A DNA stretch of 64,000 nt from Amycolatopsis sp. 2-15 (GCF_030285625.1 NZ_CP127294.1:1250001-1314000); one strand, 5' to 3'; shown: positions 33,802 to 42,488, counted from the first letter of the stretch. Translations and numbers: made by a program. Notes: a model not told the origin generated them from the letters alone.

Positions 33802-34812
33802 GTGATCACCTACTCGGGCTCTTTCAAGGCGGCGGCCGTGCAGGCGGAGCCGGTGTGGCTGGACGCCGACGCGACCATCGACAAGTCGATCGCACTCATG
33901 GCCGAGGCCTCGCGCAACGGCGCCGGTCTGATCACGTTCCCGGAGACATTCGTCCCGGGGTACCCGTGGTGGCTGTGGCTCGACTCGCCCGCGTGGGGCA
34001 TGCAGTTCGTGGGCCGCTACCACGAGAACTCGATCAGCCTCGACAGCCCGCGCTTCCAGCGGCTGCTCGACGGCGCCCGCCGGCACGGGATCAACGTGGT
34101 GATGGGCTTTTCCGAGCAGTCGGGCGGCAGCCTGTACATGGCGCAGGCGACGATCTCCGCCGAAGGTGAGCTGGTGGGCGCGCGTCGCAAGCTGAAGCCG
34201 ACGTTCGTGGAGCGCACGGTGTACGGCGAGGGCGACGGCTCCGACCTGGTGGTGCACGACGTCGCCGGCATCGGCCGCGTCGGCGCGCTGTGCTGCTGGG
34301 AGCACCTGCAGCCGCTCACGAAGTACGCGATGTACGGCATGGACGAGCAGGTGCACGTCGCTTCGTGGCCGAGCTTCTCCGTCTACAAGGGAGCGGCGTA
34401 CGCGCTCGGGGCGGAGGTGAACACGTCGGCTTCGCGCATGTACGCGGTGGAGGGGCAGTGTTTCGTGATCGCTCCGTGCGCGCTCGTGGGCGACGCCGGG
34501 ATGGAGCTGTTCTGCGACACCCCGATGAAGGAGCAGCTGCTGCAGCGCGGCGGCGGGTTCGCGCGCATCTTCGGCCCGGACGGCAGCCCGCTCGCCGAGC
34601 CGCTGACGGAGGACGAGGAAGGCATTCTGTACGCGGACATCGATCTTTCGGCGATCCCGCTCGCGAAGGCGGCGGCGGACCCCGTCGGGCACTACTCGCG
34701 GCCCGATGTGACGCGGCTGCTACTGAACCGCACCCGGCGTCGTCCGGTGGAGGAAACGCGGCCGGCGCCTGAGCAGATCGAAGAAATCCCCGCCGAGCCG
34801 GCGGCTGTCTGA
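33802..34812 (+). CDS. Nitrilase
   Basis: A 336-residue member of the nitrilase branch. The catalytic triad is Glu48 (FPETF), Lys130 (RRKLKPT) and Cys165 (CCWEH); [11 protein letters not shown] after Glu48 is typical of aliphatic or arylacetonitrilases. It hydrolyses R-CN to the acid and ammonia. GTG start. The C-terminal tail after about residue 305 is charged and variable. Divergent AraC regulator and no other pathway gene, so the natural substrate is unknown. Confidence 0.93.
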   Translation: MITYSGSFKAAAVQAEPVWLDADATIDKSIALMAEASRNGAGLITFPETFVPGYPWWLWLDSPAWGMQFVGRYHENSISLDSPRFQRLLDGARRHGINVVMGFSEQSGGSLYMAQATISAEGELVGARRKLKPTFVERTVYGEGDGSDLVVHDVAGIGRVGALCCWEHLQPLTKYAMYGMDEQVHVASWPSFSVYKGAAYALGAEVNTSASRMYAVEGQCFVIAPCALVGDAGMELFCDTPMKEQLLQRGGGFARIFGPDGSPLAEPLTEDEEGILYADIDLSAIPLAKAAADPVGHYSRPDVTRLLLNRTRRRPVEETRPAPEQIEEIPAEPAAV

Positions 34813-34863
34813 CCGTTTCGACCCCCCGGCGATGGCGCGCTCATCCCCGTCACCACCGGGTTC

Positions 34864-34905
34864 CCAAGGTTGTCCACAGCCGTTCAGTGTTGTGGACAAC
34901 CTTGG
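34864..34905. repeat. Perfect inverted pair of DnaA boxes (locus 4 of 4)
   Basis: Arms CCAAGGTTGTCCACA (34864-34878) and its exact reverse complement (34891-34905), 12-nt loop. Each arm contains TTGTCCACA, the actinobacterial DnaA-box consensus. Box centres are 21 bp apart, two helical turns. It lies 25 bp before a RecA-NDp-like -35. Confidence 0.8.
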
Positions 34906-34930
34906 TCCAGTTCGGCTTCGGGGCCGGTTG

Positions 34931-34953
34931 TCGTCGGATGGCGGCGGTAGCTT
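34931..34953 (+). promoter_or_regulatory. RecA-NDp-like promoter of the trmO-like gene
   Basis: TCGTCGGAT, 8 nt, TAGCTT (34948-34953). Six of nine matches in the -35 part, exact spacing and valid -10. The ATG at 34961 follows 7 nt later, the same -10-to-ATG distance as at the SGNH hydrolase. Confidence 0.35.
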
Positions 34954-34960
34954 CCCAGGC

Positions 34961-35367
34961 ATGACCCACTTCGAGCTCCAGCCGATTGCCCGTGTCGAAT
35001 CCTCGTTGAAGGATCTTGACGGGGCGCCGAAACAACCTGATGAGGGCGCGCCTTCGGCGTGGCTCGTGTTTTCGTCGTCATTTGCCGAAGGCTTGCGCGA
35101 TTTGCGAGCCGGCCAGCAGGTGCTCGTGTTCACCTGGCTGCACCTGGCCGACCGCTCGGTGCTGTCCGTGCGCCCGCGCAGCATCCGACGCGCGCGATGG
35201 CCGGGGTGTTCAGCACGCGCTCGCCCGCGCGGCCGAATCCGATCGGGCTCCACCGCGTGGAGATCGTCGAGGTCGACGGGTTGCGGGTGCTCGTGTCGCA
35301 CCTCGAAGCGATCGACGGGACCCCCGTGGTTGACGTGAAGCCGGTGCGCTCACCGGACGACGGGTAG
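34961..35367 (+). pseudogene. trmO: TrmO/TsaA-like tRNA methyltransferase, frameshifted
   Basis: The first frame (from ATG 34961) gives FELQPIARVESSLKDLDGAPKQPDEG...LHLADRSVLSVRPR. The second frame continues HPTRAMAGVFSTRSPARPNPIGLHRVEIVEVDGLRVLVSHLEAIDGTPVVDVKPV, the conserved C-terminal half of TrmO, which methylates t6A37 in tRNA. The frames join near 35175-35190, where one base is missing from an expected PRGDPTRP-like segment. It may be a real null mutation or an assembly error. Complete length would be about 135 residues, normal for the family. Confidence 0.75.
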
Positions 35368-35441
35368 AAATCTTCGCGATCGGTGAACCAACCCCAGGTC
35401 GGCGTCCGTTTTCAGAGCATCGGACGAGAGGGTGGTGACGG

Positions 35442-35978
35442 ATGACCGGGATGCGAGCCCGCCGGCAGGTGGCCGACGAGGCACTCGTGCGGACGTTGTT
35501 CGCCGAACACGGCAAGGCGATGCTCGGCTACGCCACGCGGCTGCTCGGCGACCGCGCGGCGGCGGAGGACGTGGTGCAGGAGGCGCTGGTCCGCGCGTGG
35601 CGCAACCCGGACAGCCTGGTCAACGGCAAGGGTTCCGTGCGGGCGTGGCTGCTCACGGTGGTGCGCAACCTCGTCGTCGACAAGGTCCGGGCGCGCGCCG
35701 CCCGGCCCACGGAGGTCGCCGAATCGCCGACGACCGTGCCGGTCGCACGTGACCACTCCTCGGCGGTGGTCGACTCGATCGTGGTGCGCGAGGCGCTCGA
35801 CGGCCTGTCGCCCGAACACCGTGAGGTGCTGGAGCAGGTGTACCTGCGCGGCCACACGGTGCCGGAAGCCGCGGCGCAGCTGGGCATCCCGGCGGGCACG
35901 GTGAAGTCCCGCTCGCACCGCGCCCTGCGCCTGCTGCGCGAATCGTTCGGCGACCGGCAGCCGGTGGGTGCCGCGTGA
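35442..35978 (+). CDS. ECF-type RNA polymerase sigma factor
   Basis: A 178-residue sigma factor with only regions 2 and 4. Region 2 is AMLGYATRLLGDRAAAEDVVQEALVRAWRNP and region 4 is LSPEHREVLEQVYLRGHTVPEAAAQLGIPAGTVKSRSHRALRLLRE. It belongs to the SigK/SigL-like group paired with a zinc-finger anti-sigma factor. The anti-sigma GTG overlaps its stop, so the pair is made together. Signal unknown, probably envelope or redox stress. Confidence 0.93.
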   Translation: MTGMRARRQVADEALVRTLFAEHGKAMLGYATRLLGDRAAAEDVVQEALVRAWRNPDSLVNGKGSVRAWLLTVVRNLVVDKVRARAARPTEVAESPTTVPVARDHSSAVVDSIVVREALDGLSPEHREVLEQVYLRGHTVPEAAAQLGIPAGTVKSRSHRALRLLRESFGDRQPVGAA

Positions 35979-36622
35979 CCCACGACCCGCTCGACCACGC
36001 CCATGCGCTGACCTGCGAGCACTGCCGGAAGGAGGTGGCATCAGTGCGCGAGATGCAGGAGTTCCTCGAGGCGATCCCGCCCGAACTGCTCCTCGACGGC
36101 CCACCCGACGACGCGGACCTGCTGCTGCAACGCACGTTGCGACAGGTGCGCTCCGAAGCGTCGGGCGCGCGCCGGCGCGGCAGAACGCTGGCCGCCACGG
36201 CCGCCGTGGCCGTGGCGGCCGCCGCGCTCGGCCTCGGCGCGCTGCTCGGCCACACCGGCACCGCGCCGCCCCTGCTCCCCGCCGCCGCCCCCGACCCGGA
36301 CCTGGCCGTCGCGCCCCGGCCCGACCCGATGATGCTGACCGGTTCCGCCGGCCCCACCCACCTCTCCGCCGCCGTCACCCCCGCCCGCGGCTGGGTCCGC
36401 GTGGAAGCCCACGTCCGCGGCCTCCCGAACGGCACCCAGTGCCGCCTGGTCGTCCTCGGCAAGGACGGCACCCGCCAACTCACCGGCGGCTGGCGGTTCT
36501 GGACGTCGGCCACGGGCGACGGCGCCGAGCTGTACGGCTCCGCCAGCATGCCCGCCTCGGAAGTCGCCGCGGTGACCCTGGAGGACATGTCCGGCCACGA
36601 GTTCGTGCGAACCGGGGTGTGA
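35975..36622 (+). CDS. Membrane anti-sigma factor with zinc-finger (ZAS) motif
   Basis: A 215-residue protein. The N-terminal HALTCEHC is the HxxxCxxC zinc-anti-sigma motif; one transmembrane helix follows (TLAATAAVAVAAAALGLGALLG, about 75-96). The outer domain (WVRVEAHVRGLPNGTQCRLVVLGKDGTRQ...) is the beta-rich sensor common to this class. It should hold the ECF factor at the membrane until a signal releases it. Confidence 0.9.
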   Translation: MTHDPLDHAHALTCEHCRKEVASVREMQEFLEAIPPELLLDGPPDDADLLLQRTLRQVRSEASGARRRGRTLAATAAVAVAAAALGLGALLGHTGTAPPLLPAAAPDPDLAVAPRPDPMMLTGSAGPTHLSAAVTPARGWVRVEAHVRGLPNGTQCRLVVLGKDGTRQLTGGWRFWTSATGDGAELYGSASMPASEVAAVTLEDMSGHEFVRTGV

Positions 36623-37010
36623 ACGGGGTTCGTTGCAGTCCGCCGGAGAACCGGGTTCGCGGGCCGGGTGATGGTCGACGGTCGGTCGCACCTGCGGAGC
36701 GACCCGACAACGTCACGGCCACCACCGACCCGCATCACGCGAGGGCTTGCCACGCCGCCGACCGGGAAACCCCTGGCGTACCCAGACTTTCCCGGCCGGC
36801 GGGCTGTGCGGCGCGTCTGGTGCTCCCCGGCACCACACCCGCGCAGGTCGTTCCGCCGGCCGAAACCCCGGGCGTCCCCAGATGTCGCATCCAACCGGCG
36901 CGGCAGCGCGGTCCGGCGCTCGGCCGACGCCGGGTCCGTGCGGGTCACTCCGCCGGCCCGCACCGCTGGTCGGGAATCTCCGGCGTCCCCGGGATCTCCC
37001 GACCAGCCGG
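36623..37010. other. Non-coding region with three palindromic repeats
   Basis: No gene supported. Three related imperfect palindromes of about 35-40 bp occur at 36762-36795, about 36857-36895 and 36966-37006, each with a GGCGT(A/C)CCC centre. The last has perfect 10-bp outer arms CTGGTCGGGA / TCCCGACCAG; the first has CCGGGAAA / TTTCCCGG. Confidence 0.55.
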
Positions 37011-37082
37011 TCAAGCGGCGTGGTCGAGCACGACCCGGAACCGGGCGTGGCCCGTCATCATGTGGTCGTATGCCTGTAGACA
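37011..37082 (-). pseudogene. C-terminal remnant of a zinc alcohol dehydrogenase
   Basis: The minus-strand frame ending at TGA 37011-37013 reads QAYDHMMTGHARFRVVLDHAA, which resembles the end of medium-chain alcohol dehydrogenases (xAYxxMxxGxARFRVVLD). Nothing upstream continues the protein. Only about 22 codons remain. Confidence 0.5.
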
Positions 37083-37177
37083 CCACGCGCAGCCACACGC
37101 GCCGCTGGCACTCCTACGAACTCTGCGGCAACCGCGCCAACGTCGCGAGCCACCGCGCCCGCAAGTCCGAGCACTGA
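37070..37177 (+). pseudogene. C-terminal remnant of a CGNR zinc-finger protein
   Basis: A 35-codon frame contains RRWHSYELCGNRANVASHRARK, the C-terminal zinc-finger end of CGNR regulators (RRWCxxxxCGNRxKxxxxRxR), but with His in place of the first Cys and no upstream domain. It starts without a ribosome site. It abuts the remnant of a divergent dehydrogenase and precedes an intact gene by 13 bp. Confidence 0.5.
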
Positions 37178-37190
37178 CCAGGAGAAACCC

Positions 37191-37445
37191 ATGCACTTCC
37201 TCGCGACGGGCCGGATCCTCCGCCCCGAAGACACCGCCGCCCACATGCCCGAAGAGGTCCGCGTGTTCGACCGCCTGCGCGCCGAGGGCTTCATCCAGGC
37301 AGTCTTCTTCCTGCAGCCCGGCCCGGGTGTGGTCAACGTCGTCGAAGCCGCCTCACGCGAAGACGCCGAAGCCAAGCTCGCCCAGCTGCCGTTCGTCTCG
37401 CTCGGCTTGATGGAGTTCGAGCTGGCGGAGGTCACGCGGCACTGA
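37191..37445 (+). CDS. Muconolactone-isomerase-like small protein
   Basis: An 84-residue ferredoxin-like-fold protein. The C-terminal half, VNVVEAASREDAEAKLAQLPFVSLGLMEFELAEV, follows the muconolactone isomerase/YCII pattern (SxDEAxAxLxxLPFxxxGLxxxExxxL). AGGAGAAACCC upstream gives a good ribosome site. Proteins of this kind are often of unknown function; a role in degradation of aromatic or carbonyl compounds is possible but unproved. Confidence 0.75.
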   Translation: MHFLATGRILRPEDTAAHMPEEVRVFDRLRAEGFIQAVFFLQPGPGVVNVVEAASREDAEAKLAQLPFVSLGLMEFELAEVTRH

Positions 37446-37463
37446 TCGTCCTTTGTAGACCGT

Positions 37464-38114
37464 TCAGCCCTTCGCCGACCGGGCGGAACCCCAGAGCGCG
37501 CCACGGTTGATGCGTCCGGAGTGGAGGGCACCCATCGCCTCGTACGCAGCGTCGCCGGCGATCACGAGGTCCAGGTCGGGCACGTGCAGGCACGTGGTGT
37601 CGGTGTGACCCAGCGGCACGGCGCGCAGCACGTGGCCCGCGAGCTCGAAGGTGTCGCCGGCCAGCGGCGACGCGAGCACCAGGTCGGCCGGGATCTGCCC
37701 GGGGAACCGGGGTTCCCAGAATGAGCTCGCGACCGCGGCCTGCTCACGCATGTGCTCCACCGCGGCGGGCAACGCCAGCGCCCGCGCCAAGGGGAACCGC
37801 CGCAGTACCGCGGCGAGCCCGAACCAGTGGTCGCCGTGGCCGTGCGTCACGTAGACGGCCGTGAGCCGCTTGCCCTTGGCGGCTACCCACTCGACCAGGG
37901 CGTCGGCTTGGTCGACGGTCATCAGCGGGTCGACGAGCACGGCGTCGCGCTCGCCCTGCACCAGCGTCGCCGAGATGGGCGACCACATCCGCCGGTCGAG
38001 GTCGGGCGGCAGGTCCGCGACGGTGGTGGGCAGCTGCTCGGCGAGGAAAACGTCGTAGCTCGCGGCCGGCAAACCGGGTTCCTTCCGCGAGTCGAAGACA
38101 TAACTGTCTTTCAA
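37464..38114 (-). pseudogene. Metallo-beta-lactamase-fold hydrolase, C-terminally truncated
   Basis: A 216-residue protein with intact metal motif VTHGHGDHWFG and a second Asp in VIAGDAAYEAMGAL, but it ends there with an unrelated tail (NRGALWGSARSAKG). The paralogue at 38238 continues about 85 residues further, including the VAGHK metal His. So one metal ligand is missing and the product is probably inactive. It is divergent from the paralogue, and its broken end lies beside the remnants at 37.0-37.2 kb. Confidence 0.65.
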
Positions 38115-38237
38115 TGGGGTATGTCATTGACGCCGCCAGTTACCTCAGTCACTCCATTATGCCGACGTGTCCACCTGGACGCATACTGGTCTCAGACAGA
38201 ACTAACTGAGCTATGGCTATGTTGAGAGGCGAACCTC

Positions 38238-39086
38238 ATGACCACCCTGTCCTACGACGTCCTGGTCACCGCCGGCGCGAGACGCGAACGCGGCCAGACG
38301 CTCCCGACGGGCGAGCCGATCATCTCCTCCCCGGTGTCGACCACGCTCGTGACCGGGGACGAGGACGCGGTGCTCGTGGACCCGCCGTTCCTCGACTTCC
38401 AGATCCGCGAGGTCGCCGACTGGGTCGCCCGCAGCGGCAAGCAGTTGCGCGCCATCTTCGCCACCCACGGCCACGGCGACCACTGGTTCGGCACCGCCGA
38501 GCTGCTCAAGCGGTTCCCCGGCGCTCAGGTCTACGCCACCCCCGGCACGATCGAGGTGATGCACCAGCAGGCCACCGAAGGCCGCGCGCAGATGTGGGAC
38601 CTCGACTTCCCCGGCCGCATCCCGCCGTCACCCGTGCTGGCCGAGCCGATCCCCGACGAGGGTTTCCTGCTGGAGGGCCACGTGCTGCGCGCGGTGGACG
38701 TCGGCCACACGGACACCGACGCCACGTCCGTGCTGCACGTGCCGGACCTCGGCCTCGTCGTCGCCGGCGACACCGTCTACAACGGAATCCACCAGTACAT
38801 CCTCGAAGGCGGCGCCGGCGGCCTGCAGGAATGGCTTCGCGCGCTCGACCGGATCGAGGCGCTGCAGCCGCGCACGGTCGTCGCGGGCCACAAGAACAAG
38901 GCGCTGCCCGACGACCCGCTGACCATCGATCAGACGCGCGCCTACCTGCTCGACGTGATCCGCCTGCTCGACGGAAAGCCGACCGCACGCGAGTTCTACG
39001 ACGAAATCCTGCGCCTGCACCCGGACCGGCTCAACCCGGGCCCCGTCTGGTACGGCGCCGTGGCACTGCTGGGGAGTGACGCATGA
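38238..39086 (+). CDS. Metallo-beta-lactamase-fold hydrolase
   Basis: A 282-residue MBL protein with ATHGHGDHWFG, VGHTDTDAT, VVAGDTVYNGIH and VVAGHKNKALP, so the full set of metal ligands is present. It resembles the VarG/SdsA-neighbour type of small cytosolic MBL hydrolases; substrate unknown. The stop overlaps the ATG of the flavin reductase gene, so the two work together or are co-regulated. Close paralogue of the truncated gene on the other strand. Confidence 0.88.
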   Translation: MTTLSYDVLVTAGARRERGQTLPTGEPIISSPVSTTLVTGDEDAVLVDPPFLDFQIREVADWVARSGKQLRAIFATHGHGDHWFGTAELLKRFPGAQVYATPGTIEVMHQQATEGRAQMWDLDFPGRIPPSPVLAEPIPDEGFLLEGHVLRAVDVGHTDTDATSVLHVPDLGLVVAGDTVYNGIHQYILEGGAGGLQEWLRALDRIEALQPRTVVAGHKNKALPDDPLTIDQTRAYLLDVIRLLDGKPTAREFYDEILRLHPDRLNPGPVWYGAVALLGSDA

Positions 39087-39793
39087 ACATCGAATCCGCC
39101 GGACTCGACGCGAAATCCGCCTACAAACTCCTCATCGGCAGCATCATTCCGCGCCCTATCGCGTGGATCAGCACGGAGTCGACGTCCGGCGTCGGCAACC
39201 TGGCGCCCGTGTCGTTCTTCACCTGTGTCGGACGCAAACCGCCGAAGGTTTCCCTGTCCATCCAGCCGAAATCCGACGGCGCGACCCTCAAGGACAGCTT
39301 CGTCAACATCCGCGACACCGGCGAGTTCGTCACCAACATGGCCACGCTGCCGCAGGCGTTCGCTCTGCACCGCAGCGCCGTGGAGTACGAGCCGGACGTC
39401 GACGAGTTCGACGCGGTGGGCGTCGAGAAGGTGGCTTCGTCGCTGGTGAAACCCCCACGCATCAAGGACGCGCCCGTCGCGCTCGAGTGCAAAGTGGACC
39501 AGACCTTCTCCGCTCCGGACGGCCTCCACCACATCGTCTGGGGCGAAGTCGTGAGCTTCTACGTCCGCGACGATCTGTACATCAACGGCCGCATCGACTT
39601 CGGCGCCATCGCCCCGATCGCCCGTCTCGCCGCCGAATACACGGTGGTGGACAACGCGTTCGTCCCGCCGCTGGACGACGCTGTTCTCACCGAACGTGCC
39701 TCTCGCCGCATGCGCCGCCTCGACGGTCAGGGCGAGGAGTACTCCACCGTGGATTCCTCGGGGTGGTCGGCGTCGGGCTCCGTGCAGGGGTAG
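39083..39793 (+). CDS. Flavin reductase-like FMN-binding protein
   Basis: A 236-residue split-barrel flavoprotein of the DIM6/NTAB family: LIGSIIPRPIAWISTESTSGVGNLAPVSFFTCVGRKPPKVSLSIQ is the typical FMN-binding start, and GEFVTNMA follows. These proteins reduce flavins or act as flavin-dependent oxidoreductases. It is translationally coupled to the MBL hydrolase, suggesting a two-step degradation path. A stem-loop follows the stop. Confidence 0.9.
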   Translation: MNIESAGLDAKSAYKLLIGSIIPRPIAWISTESTSGVGNLAPVSFFTCVGRKPPKVSLSIQPKSDGATLKDSFVNIRDTGEFVTNMATLPQAFALHRSAVEYEPDVDEFDAVGVEKVASSLVKPPRIKDAPVALECKVDQTFSAPDGLHHIVWGEVVSFYVRDDLYINGRIDFGAIAPIARLAAEYTVVDNAFVPPLDDAVLTERASRRMRRLDGQGEEYSTVDSSGWSASGSVQG

Positions 39794-39797
39794 CGCG

Positions 39798-39830
39798 CCG
39801 CCGGTGGTCACGCGCTTCGGCCACCGGCGG
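39798..39830. terminator. Stem-loop between convergent genes
   Basis: Perfect 10-bp arms CCGCCGGTGG (39798-39807) and CCACCGGCGG (39821-39830) with a 13-nt loop, between the flavin-reductase stop and the acyl-CoA dehydrogenase stop. No T-run, so efficiency is uncertain. Confidence 0.5.
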
Positions 39831-39847
39831 ATGCCAGGCACGGTCGC

Positions 39848-41044
39848 TCAGGATTTCGACTTGTACTCGCGCAGCAGGCCGCGGCTGATGATCGTCTTCT
39901 GGATCTCGCTGGTGCCCTCACCGATCAGCAGGAACGGCGCCTCCCGCATCAACCGCTCGATCTCGAACTCCTTCGAATAGCCATAACCGCCGTGGATGCG
40001 GAACGCGTCCTGCGTCACCTCGGCGCAAAACTCCGACGCGAGCAACTTCGCCATCCCCGCCCCGACATCGTTGCGGGCACCGGAATCCTTCAACCGCGCG
40101 GCGTTCACCATCATCAGGTGCGCGGCCTCGACCTTCGTCGCCATCTCCGCCAGCTTGAACGCGATCGCCTGATGCTGCGCGATCGGCTTCCCGAACGTCC
40201 GCCGCTGCTGCGCATACTCCACCGCCAGCTCAAACGCCCGGATCGCGATCCCACACGCCCGCGCCGCCACATTCACCCGCCCGACCTCGACACCGTCCAT
40301 CATGAACGAGAAACCCCCGCCCGGCGCACCACCAAGCACCCGATCGGCACCGATACGGAAACCGTCGAACACCGCCTCCGTCGTATCGACCCCCTTGTAC
40401 CCCATCTTCTCGATCTTCCCCGGGATCGTCAGACCCGGCGCCACCTCGCCATACCCCTCAGGCTTCTCCACCAGAAACGCCGTCAGGTTCTGATGCGGCT
40501 TCTCCGCACCCTCATCAGTCCTCACCAACAACGCGATGAGGTTCGACGTGCCACCGTTGGTCAGCCACATCTTCGCGCCATCAATCACATAACCCTCACC
40601 ATCACGACGGGCACGGGTCTTGATCGCCGCGACATCGGAACCCAGATCCGGCTCCGACATCGAAAACGCACCCCGCACCTCCCCCGTCGCCATCCGCGGC
40701 AGAAAATACCGCTTCTGCTCTTCGGTGCCATACCGGGAAATCATGTGCGCCACGATGAAATGCGTATTGATCACACCCGACACACTCATCCAGCCCCGCG
40801 CGATCTCCTCCACCACCAACGCATACGTCAGCAGCGACTCACCAAGACCCCCGTACTCCTCGGGAATCGTGAGCCCGAACAAGCCCAGCGCCTTCATCCC
40901 CTCGACGATCTCCACCGGATAGACGTCCGCGTGCTCCAACTCCTGCGCACGCGGAATCACCTCCTTGTCCACGAACGAACGCACCGTCGCGAGAATCTCC
41001 GACTGCACATCGGACAGGCCGGCGGTCTGGGCCAGACGGGTCAC
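39848..41044 (-). CDS. Acyl-CoA dehydrogenase
   Basis: A 398-residue flavoprotein with GAFSMSEPDLGSDVAAIKTRA (FAD/substrate region), the AARACGIAIRAFELAVEYAQQRRTFGKPI helix and the C-terminal IGEGTSEIQKTIISR, in which the Glu of GEGTSE is the catalytic base. It introduces a trans-2,3 double bond into an acyl-CoA. The sense strand is G-rich at third positions in places, unlike its neighbours. GTG start overlaps the stop of the MFS gene by 4 bp; last gene of the series with CoA-transferase and acyl-CoA synthetase. Confidence 0.93.
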   Translation of the reverse strand: MTRLAQTAGLSDVQSEILATVRSFVDKEVIPRAQELEHADVYPVEIVEGMKALGLFGLTIPEEYGGLGESLLTYALVVEEIARGWMSVSGVINTHFIVAHMISRYGTEEQKRYFLPRMATGEVRGAFSMSEPDLGSDVAAIKTRARRDGEGYVIDGAKMWLTNGGTSNLIALLVRTDEGAEKPHQNLTAFLVEKPEGYGEVAPGLTIPGKIEKMGYKGVDTTEAVFDGFRIGADRVLGGAPGGGFSFMMDGVEVGRVNVAARACGIAIRAFELAVEYAQQRRTFGKPIAQHQAIAFKLAEMATKVEAAHLMMVNAARLKDSGARNDVGAGMAKLLASEFCAEVTQDAFRIHGGYGYSKEFEIERLMREAPFLLIGEGTSEIQKTIISRGLLREYKSKS

Positions 41045-42432
41045 GACATCTTCCTTTCCAGTTCTGCTTCGGCCACCCGGCCGACGGCGGACTGCGCGAT
41101 GTCCTCGAGGCTGCGCCGCCGGGTTTCCGGTGCCAGCACCACGACGGCGATCGCGCCGATCAGGCAGACCCCGAGCACGCCGAAGAACACACCCTGCACG
41201 CCGGCGCTCGCGAAGGTGGAGCTGACCAGGAACGGCGTGACGATCACGGCACCGCGCGCACAGGCGTTGGCCAGCGCCGAGCCCTGCATGCGCAGCTGGG
41301 TCGGGAACAGCTCGGGGATGTAGCTCGCGATCTGCACGGAGATCGCGAAACTCGCGAGGAACACCCAGACGATGCCCGAGATGATCAGCTCGGTCGTCGA
41401 ATGCGAGTAGCCGTACCAGATCCCGACCAGTCCCATGAGGACGAACAACACGGCGTTGATCCACTTGCGGCCGAGCCGGTCACCGATGAGCCCGCCGATC
41501 AGGCAGCCGGGCACGGCGCCGAGCTGCATGAACACCGTGATGCCGAGGCTCTTCTCCACCGAAAGCCCCTGGCCGACGAGGTAGGTCGGCACCCACGACT
41601 GGAACGTGTAGAACGCGATCTGGTTGCAGACGGCGATCAGGATGCACGCCGCCGTGATCCGGCCCAGCGGCTTCCGGAACAGGGCGCGGAAGTCGGGCCG
41701 CGCCGACACCACGGCCGGGGGCACGAAGTCGGCCGGTGGGTGCTCGGGCATGTCGGGGTTGTACTTGCGGGCGATCCGGTAAGCCTCTTCGTGGCGGCCC
41801 CGGGACTCGAGCCACCGGGGCGACTCGTCGAGGAACTTCAGCTGCAGCACCCAGATCAGCACCGCGGGCACACCGCACACCACGAACATCGCACGCCAGC
41901 CCAGCGACGGGATCACCAGCAGCCCGGCGATCGCCGAGGCCGGCAGCGCGAGGTTCACGACCATCGCGAGCACGCCGGCCCACGAAGCTCGCCGGTGGTT
42001 GGGCACGAACTCGTTCCACGTGCCGTAGCCCGTGATCAGCACCGCGCCGAGCCCGAGGCCGGTGGCGACCCGCAGCACCGTGATCAGCCCGTGGCTGGGC
42101 GCGATCGCGGTGAGCAGCGTGGCCAAGCTGTAGAGCGCCAGGGAGTACAGGTAGGTCGACCGGCGCCCGAACCGGTCGCCGAGGTAGCCGGCGACCAAGG
42201 TCCCGATCAGCAGGCCGAACGACGTCGCCGAGAGCAGCAGTGCGTTCTGGCCCACCGTCGAGAACTTCGTGGCCAGCATGGCGGCCAGCACCGAGCCCGA
42301 CAGGTAGATGTCGAAGGCGTCGAAGAAGCCGCCTCCGCCGAGCAGCGCGAGCTGCTTCAGATGCGGCCGCCCCACTCTTGCGCGGTCGAGGTATTGCCCC
42401 ACTTGCGACGGGGCCTGGCGAGAATCGGACAT
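41041..42432 (-). CDS. MFS transporter, sugar/organic-acid (SHS or AAHS-like) type
   Basis: A 463-residue transporter with 12 predicted helices. Motif GYLGDRFGRRSTYLYSL after helix 2, ESPRWLESRGRHEEA in the middle loop and GDRLGRKWINAVLF in the second half are diagnostic for the metabolite:H+ symporter group. GGAGGTAA stands 8 nt before ATG 42432. Position between an acyl-CoA synthetase and an acyl-CoA dehydrogenase points to uptake of the carboxylic acid degraded by these enzymes. Confidence 0.9.
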   Translation of the reverse strand: MSDSRQAPSQVGQYLDRARVGRPHLKQLALLGGGGFFDAFDIYLSGSVLAAMLATKFSTVGQNALLLSATSFGLLIGTLVAGYLGDRFGRRSTYLYSLALYSLATLLTAIAPSHGLITVLRVATGLGLGAVLITGYGTWNEFVPNHRRASWAGVLAMVVNLALPASAIAGLLVIPSLGWRAMFVVCGVPAVLIWVLQLKFLDESPRWLESRGRHEEAYRIARKYNPDMPEHPPADFVPPAVVSARPDFRALFRKPLGRITAACILIAVCNQIAFYTFQSWVPTYLVGQGLSVEKSLGITVFMQLGAVPGCLIGGLIGDRLGRKWINAVLFVLMGLVGIWYGYSHSTTELIISGIVWVFLASFAISVQIASYIPELFPTQLRMQGSALANACARGAVIVTPFLVSSTFASAGVQGVFFGVLGVCLIGAIAVVVLAPETRRRSLEDIAQSAVGRVAEAELERKMS

Positions 42433-42488
42433 CACGAACTTACCTCCGGCTCGACGTTGAGACACGTGGGAGAACTGCGGGACGGGAG

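Noticed and set aside
34864..34905. Chromosomal origin of replication
   Set aside because: Only two DnaA boxes, no AT-rich unwinding region, and no dnaA, dnaN or parAB nearby; similar pairs occur at three other places.
35385..35430. GAACC...CGTC as an autoregulated ECF promoter before the sigma gene
   Set aside because: Spacing is only 13 nt, shorter than usual for ECF promoters, and such words are common in this GC-rich DNA.
37070..37177. A functional 35-residue small protein
   Set aside because: It matches only the very end of CGNR zinc-finger proteins, lacks one zinc ligand and has no ribosome site, so a remnant is more likely.
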